Below, piece by piece: positions 59,133 to 64,000 of a DNA stretch of 64,000 nucleotides. This DNA is from Patescibacteria group bacterium (GTDB taxonomy: Bacteria > Patescibacteriota > Gracilibacteria > Absconditabacterales > Absconditicoccaceae): the NCBI GenBank assembly GCA_022705745.1, contig JAKJDW010000001.1:23209-87208 (forward strand), written 5' to 3'. Position 1 is the first letter of the stretch. Each line of letters begins with the position of its first letter. Both the position numbers and the translations under genes were made by a program. The notes below the pieces were generated by a model. That model saw nothing but the letters and a program-made list of their open reading frames with translations. It was not told where the DNA came from and ran no database searches.

Positions 59133-59249
59133 AATTCTTCCCTCGGGGGAAGTTGGGTCCCCGCAGTATTGCGGGGTAGATGGGGGTTGTAGTTGGGATA
59201 AAACCCCCACCTAGCTCCACGAACAACCTCCCCAAGGGGAGGAATTTAA
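59133..59249. repeat. GC-rich dispersed intergenic element, copy 2
   Basis: Second copy of the element at 3959-4082: cttccctcgggggaag, gcagtattgcggggtagatg, AACCCCC and ccccaaggggaggaattt. The internal tcccgatgaatcggga part of copy 1 is missing. It sits between the S24 repressor start and its promoter region. Confidence 0.75.
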
Positions 59250-59285
59250 TCCTCGAACTTTATAAACTCTATAATCGTTTTCCGA

Positions 59286-59318
59286 TTTCAGTATAAAAAT
59301 TTCTTTGACAAAGTCAAA
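59286..59318 (-). promoter_or_regulatory. promoter and candidate operator of S24 repressor
   Basis: A perfect palindrome TTTGAC-AAA-GTCAAA at 59304-59318. On the minus strand it contains a -35 box (TTGACT), with TATACT 16 bases on. Two more TTTTGAC motifs follow at 59325-59350. Good candidate for autoregulation. The rest of 59319-59501 is AT-rich without genes. Confidence 0.5.
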
Positions 59319-59501
59319 CCTTTTTTGACAAAATCAAGTGATTTTTTGACGATTTTAGATTTACCAGTCTTTACCTGATGAAAAAAGTCTTGATTTTTTG
59401 TTTTTTTTGATTAAATATTTAGTCGAACAAACATCTACGAAGCCACTCTGTCAAACAAACAGACAATGGAATGCTCTTTTACATCTATATATTATACGAA
59501 A

Positions 59502-59873
59502 ATGAATTTGAAATTTGAAAAATTATTAGTACGACAAAAAGCAAAAGAAATTGTTTTAAACATCCAGAAGAAATTAAAACCAGATGATGACTGGTGATTT
59601 AAATCACAAGTCCAAAGAGCTTCTATATCAGTGATGGATTATATATCACAATGATATGAAAAACGATATGACGATGCAAAGATTAAATTATATCTAATAG
59701 CAACTTCATATAACAATAAAGTATTAAATATGATAAGTTTATGAAAAGATTTGTGATATATGGCTCCTGAAGTGGCAAACAATATTTTGGAGGAGTGTAT
59801 AAATTTAAATAAAATGATTTATAGTCTTGTGTCCAAAATCAAAAAAAGAAATGAGGTTGAACAAACTAAGTAA
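59502..59873 (+). CDS. four-helix-bundle protein (S23/Avd-like)
   Basis: A 123-residue protein of the widespread four-helix family: QKAKEIVLNIQKKLKP, DWGFKSQVQRASISVMDYIS, an RYDDAKIKLYLIATSYNNKV helix and a final NNILEECINLNKMIYSLVSK. Members occur as inserts in 23S rRNA genes and as accessory proteins of diversity-generating retroelements, but no reverse transcriptase is in this window. Role unknown; normal length. Confidence 0.8.
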
Positions 59874-60077
59874 GTCAAAAGTTATAAAGCTGAAAGTTGC
59901 AAGTTTATAAAGTTACAAATTATAAAGTTATTAATACTTTATAAACTTTATGAACTTTACGAACTTTACAAACTTTATAAACTTAATAAACTAAATTAAA
60001 GCATTCGTGGCTTTGATGTTTGTGGGAAATAATAGGTTAAATGTTGAAAAAAATGTTTTAATCGTAACGAATATAAA

Positions 60078-61130
60078 ATGGCAAAGAACAATGAAAATTT
60101 GAAAGAGGCTTTCAAGAATATTGAAAAGCAATTTGGTAAAGGAGCTATTATGAGAATGTGAGACAATTCAAATGTTTGATTTGTAAATACTATCCATAGT
60201 GGTAGTTATGTTTTGGATCTAATATTATGATGATGATATCCAGAATGAAGAATTGTAGAAATTTACTGACCAGAAGCGAGTTGAAAAACTACTGTTGCTT
60301 TACATGCTATAGCTGAAGTACAAAAAAGAGGAGAAGTAGCTGCATTTATAGATGCTGAACATGCTTTAGATCCTCATTATGCCAAAAAACTTGGTGTAGA
60401 TATAGATAATTTATTATTATCTCAGCCTGATCACTGAGAACAAGCATTACAAATAGCAGAAGAATTAGCAAAAACTTGATCTGTAAAGATGATTGTTATA
60501 GATTCTGTAGCTGCTTTGGTTCCAAGAGCAGAAGTGGAATGAGATATGGGGGATAGTTATATGTGATTACAAGCTAGAATGATGTCGCAGTGACTTAGAA
60601 AATTGACAGGAGTTTTAGCAAAAACAGGGACTATTTGTATATTTATAAACCAAATAAGAATGAAAATAGGGATAATGTTTGGTAATCCTGAAACCACTTC
60701 TGGGTGAAATGCTTTAAAGTTTTTTGCTACTCAAAGAATAGAAATTAGAAAATGAGATAAGTTAGAGGAAAATAAAGAACAAATATGATATTTTGCTAAA
60801 ATCAAAACAGCCAAAAATAAAATATTTGCACCTTTCAAAACCGCAGAAATCCCAGTAAAACGATGAGTTGGTTATGATCATATCTTTGATATAATAGAGG
60901 CTGGGATTATACTAAAATTGATAACAAGGTCATGAGCTTTCTATTCCCTTGGAGATAAAAAAGTACAATGAAAAGAAAAATTAGTGGAATTGTTGAATGA
61001 AGATAAAAAAATATTGGAAAACTTGGAAAAAGATATACAAAAAAATATTAAAGATATGAGGACATGAAAAAAGGTTTTGGACGATGATGTTTTAGATGAT
61101 ATTACTGAAATTGTAGAAAATCTAGAATAA
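60078..61130 (+). CDS. recA: recombinase RecA
   Basis: A 350-residue RecA for homologous recombination and SOS. Walker A is GPEASGKTT from residue 64, with both loop glycines written TGA. Also present: [40 protein letters not shown], the L2 loop [28 protein letters not shown] and [14 protein letters not shown]-terminal tail acidic. Length is normal. recX is absent. A shared terminator separates it from the convergent gene. Confidence 0.97.
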
Positions 61131-61147
61131 AATAAAAATATATAACA

Positions 61148-61183
61148 AAAAGTCTTCGTCGTAATAATACGGAGACTTTTTTT
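61148..61183. terminator. bidirectional terminator
   Basis: AAAAAGTCTTCGT ... ACGGAGACTTTTTTTT; T-runs on both strands serve recA and the convergent gene. Confidence 0.8.
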
Positions 61184-61186
61184 TAA

Positions 61187-61828
61187 TTATATTTTATCTT
61201 TTTCATCCAAAGATTGACTTGCAGTTCTTTTCATGTTTTCAGAAAGATTTTCGTTATTTTTTACAAAGAGGAGAAACTCAGAATGTTCTTTTTTATTTTT
61301 TACTCTTTTTAGTACTAATTTTTCAGCTTTTTTTCTAACATTCTGTGAAATATAGTCAGTATAAATTATTTTCACTAATTGCTGAAACTCACGAACACTT
61401 TGTTGATTATTAAACCTTTCTGTGGTTTGGTAAAAAGGTTTCGTATGTTGTTTAATATAGTTCAATGCTGCCTTATCTATATTCTCCTCAACTCTATGCT
61501 TTTCTTGTTCATTAAGATAGGGATGAGGTAATAATACATCATGAAGATACCAATACTGACCGTACTTTACTTCATGATCAATGATTTGTTTAATTGCATA
61601 TCTTGCAATCATATTAGCAAAATTATCTTCATATGCTTCATAGATCTTATCTAGGTCCCAAATGTGTTTTACTTTCTTCGCTACTTTTTTTGCTTCACTA
61701 TGTTTCTCACTATTTTGTATATCATGTAAAAGATTTTTTGATAATTTGTTTTTTAAAGAACTTTTTTTGTTCTGGCCCTCAAAATATTCCGATGAAGAAA
61801 TCGGAGTTTCTGTTGATATAATGTTCAT
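61187..61828 (-). CDS. unknown helical protein
   Basis: A 213-residue, strongly basic, helical protein: Ser-rich start (ISTETPISSSEYFEGQ), then KKVAKKVKHIWDLDKIYEAY and long charged helices. No family, signal or membrane segment recognised. Its start is 34 bases downstream of the M23 peptidase stop in the same direction, so the two may form an operon. Confidence 0.65.
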   Translation of the reverse strand: MNIISTETPISSSEYFEGQNKKSSLKNKLSKNLLHDIQNSEKHSEAKKVAKKVKHIWDLDKIYEAYEDNFANMIARYAIKQIIDHEVKYGQYWYLHDVLLPHPYLNEQEKHRVEENIDKAALNYIKQHTKPFYQTTERFNNQQSVREFQQLVKIIYTDYISQNVRKKAEKLVLKRVKNKKEHSEFLLFVKNNENLSENMKRTASQSLDEKDKI

Positions 61829-61862
61829 TAGTATATATTTAATATATAAAAATCAGAATTTT

Positions 61863-63329
61863 TTATTTTACTTCTATATCCAAATATCAAATCTTTTTAT
61901 TATCCAACTCTATTATTAATGTTGTTTTTCATACTTTATTTCCAGTTATTTCTACTTTGGCTTTTCATTTCGTGATTAGTTGTAATGAGTTGATATTTAT
62001 AGATACATTATCGTTGTTCATAACAAAAACAAAAGGAATGTTTAGCACTCAATTAAAGTAATTTCAAACTCTATCCAAGCTGTTTCATTTTTTGAATACT
62101 TCAATATCTAAGGTAACAGTTTCGCCTAAATTAAGAGATCTCTTTTTAAGTTCTGATTTCATTTCCACATCCCATAAACGAGAGAAATGTTCTGCCAAGT
62201 CCCTTAATCATGTAAAATCTAGGTCTATTAACAAAGGCTCCTGTTCCAACTTAATACTTTCTGATTCGTTTGAATTATTGTTTTTTGTAGGATTCGGCTT
62301 GTTGTTTAGCTTTTCATTATTTATGGATGGAGAACCATGATTTCAATCATTATCTGAGGAAGTATTATTTGAAGGACTGGTATTTGATGAATTGCTTGTA
62401 TTATTTCTCCCTAAAGACTCATTTCCAGTTGATGGAGTTCAAGATACTCAAGAATTTTGATTTTTATTTCACTCATTATTTTCTGTAGAATTTTGCTCCT
62501 CTACCGGCTTATTTTCTATAGGAGGTACATAAGTGGAACCTGCCTCAAATATCCTTATTGGATCGTATTGATATGTCATCAATTCGTTTCTACACAATCA
62601 ATTTTGAATAATATAATAATGTCATTTATTTAGATCAGGACAATTTGTGTAGGCATAGGCTGGTCTACCAAAATTATCTTTTGTTAATTCAAAATGGACA
62701 TGATATCCTCACAACTCTCCTGAGGCATTTCAAGTATTACCCACTGTTCATATTTTTTGTCATCTGGTAACTTTATCTCAAGCTTTCACATTAATTGTAT
62801 CCATATGAGCATAAACAGCATACACTATTTCTCATTTATAAATATACTTGATTCTGACTAAATTTCCATAAGCTGAATTTCGTCAAGCAAAAAAAACTTC
62901 TCCATCTCATATAGAATATAATGGAGTACCACGCGCTGTAGCGATATCTACTCATCCATGAGCTCAAATTTTTTGGTTCCAAGAATCAGAATAAGAAGCA
63001 GCTCGTAAAATTGTATAAATATCTCTATAAAGTTTTACACCTTGATATGCTGAATAATTTGCTCCATGAATTATTGGAAGATTGATTTTACACGAATTTG
63101 GCATATCATTTCGATATCATGTTCTACATTCTAGTGTAGAAACTTGTTTTAAGGGATATCCGAAGGAAGTATTATTTGGTAGGTTTGAAGTTCCAGCCAT
63201 CATCAACCCAGTAAATCACAAAACACAAACTAAAAGTAATTCTCATAAATAAATAAATTCTTGATTTATTTGTCTTATTCTTGAATATATTCTATGTGAT
63301 GTTTTGTGCTTGTATATATGTTTTTCCAT
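61863..63329 (-). CDS. M23 peptidase (LytM-like), membrane anchored
   Basis: A 488-residue peptidoglycan endopeptidase. A helix at residues 26-46 (FIYLGELLLVCVLGFTGLMM) anchors or exports it. Zinc ligands and catalytic histidines: H124 and D128 in AHGGVDIA, H175 in YAHMD, H210 and H212 in GYHVHFEL, all intact. Residues 265-360 are a Ser/Asn/Gly-rich linker, and the last 120 residues form a beta-rich domain of unknown type. It could cleave its own wall or that of a neighbour cell. Confidence 0.86.
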
Positions 63330-63365
63330 TATAATTTATGAAGATTTTAAAATATTAACAACACT

Positions 63366-63393
63366 ATTATAATGGAAAAATCAAATTTGTCAA
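63366..63393 (-). promoter_or_regulatory. promoter of M23 peptidase gene
   Basis: Minus strand TTGACA (63393-63388), 16-base spacer, TATAAT (63371-63366), 37 bases before the start. Confidence 0.65.
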
Positions 63394-63535
63394 ATTTTTG
63401 ATAACTTTTTATTAAAATGACAAATGTTTTCAAAAGTAAACTGGGTTTTTTATGTATAAGTATGTATATAAATAAAAATAAGTTGAAGTTTTATAAAATT
63501 AAAATATACACATTATGTTTTAGAAAAAAATCAAA

Positions 63536-64000
63536 ATGAAAAAAATTTTATTCGTTTTAGATTATTATCTACCACATAAATGAGGTGTAGAAAATGTATT
63601 TGAAAATATATTTTTGAGATTAGAAAAAAAATGATATAAAATAGTCGTTTTGACTAGCCATTATGATAAAAAATTAAAAAAATATGAAAATGTAAATTGA
63701 GTAGAAATTTATAGAACATGAAAGTCTAGACTATCCTTTATGTGCTCTGCTATAAAATTATGAAAACAAATTTTAAGGAATAATAATATTGATGTAATTC
63801 ACGCAAGTACATATTGAGGAGCAATTCCTGCAAGTATTTTATGAAAAACATTTAATAAAAGGCTTGTTTTGACAGTGCATGAAGTGTTTGGTAATTTGTG
63901 GTTTAAATATAAATGACTTATTGCTGGAGCAATTTATAGATTATTTGAATGGATAATATTTAGATTTAAATTTGATGTTTTTCATTGTGTTTCCCAAAAC
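63536..64000 (+). CDS. glycosyltransferase (GT-B, family 4 type), cut by window end
   Basis: The first 155 residues of a GT-B enzyme: MKKILFVLDYYLPHKGGVEN (N-terminal Rossmann start with the GGVE loop), VLTSHYDKK, NNIDVIHASTYGGAIPASIL and LVLTVHEVFGNLW. Probably builds cell-surface glycans. The C-terminal donor-binding half lies outside the window. Confidence 0.82.

Noticed and set aside
59502..59873. Avd-like protein as part of a diversity-generating retroelement
   Set aside because: No reverse transcriptase, template/variable repeat pair or target gene was found nearby.

Overview
The window comes from a low-GC bacterium of the candidate phyla radiation that reads UGA as glycine (genetic code 25), most probably Absconditabacteria (SR1) or a close Gracilibacteria relative. 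The evidence is direct: conserved glycines are written TGA in DnaK (VIGIDLGTT), RecA (YGPEASGKTT), both ClpC P-loops and alanine racemase, and almost every real gene looks shattered under the standard code. All CDS here are read with TGA = Gly and only TAA/TAG as stops. No rRNA or tRNA gene was recognised.

Layout. 0-5.3 kb, minus strand: guanine deaminase, a secreted 3D/peptidoglycan-binding protein, two tandem PHP phosphoesterases and alanine racemase. 5.6-9.2 kb, plus: a ClpC-like unfoldase and a membrane-anchored protein, then a probable small RNA. 9.6-10.5 kb, minus: an orphan protein behind a poly-G promoter. 10.7-16.7 kb, minus: a type IV pilus operon (PilN, PilO, PilC, four prepilin-like proteins), interrupted by an 8-bp satellite repeat. 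16.7-24.2 kb: a 2034-residue exonuclease-RecQ-UvrD-coiled-coil-PLD protein bracketed by two almost identical 346-bp direct copies of an IS30-type fragment. 24.4-32.1 kb, plus: a type V-A CRISPR system (compact Cas12a with a zinc-ribbon-like site, Cas4, Cas1, Cas2, structured leader, 34 repeats). 32.4-36.6 kb: an isoleucyl-tRNA synthetase with a Nudix domain and two histidine-phosphatase domains inserted in frame. 36.7-38.8 kb: a decayed transposase, HicB with a truncated HicA, and small unknown genes. 38.9-46.4 kb: a 2403-residue giant protein with ParB-like and RelA/SpoT-like regions behind a second poly-G promoter. 46.7-49.0 kb: a calpain-like cysteine protease. 49.2-51.3 kb: dnaK under two CIRCE-like operators. 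51.7-53.9 kb: secD. 54.2-56.3 kb: unknown proteins. 56.6-64 kb: pseudouridine synthase, an S24 repressor, a four-helix-bundle protein, recA, an M23 peptidase and a glycosyltransferase cut by the window end.

The core genes (clpC, dnaK, secD, recA, ileS, alr, pilus) look vertical. The accessory blocks (helicase cassette, CRISPR, giant protein, calpain) fit a host-attached or predatory lifestyle with its own phage pressure; this is inference. Several large accessory genes share promoters with a TTTGACAAA -35 region. In two of them a G9 tract sits in a spacer 2-3 bp too short, which suggests phase-variable expression. Intergenic regions are unusually rich in short dispersed palindromes.
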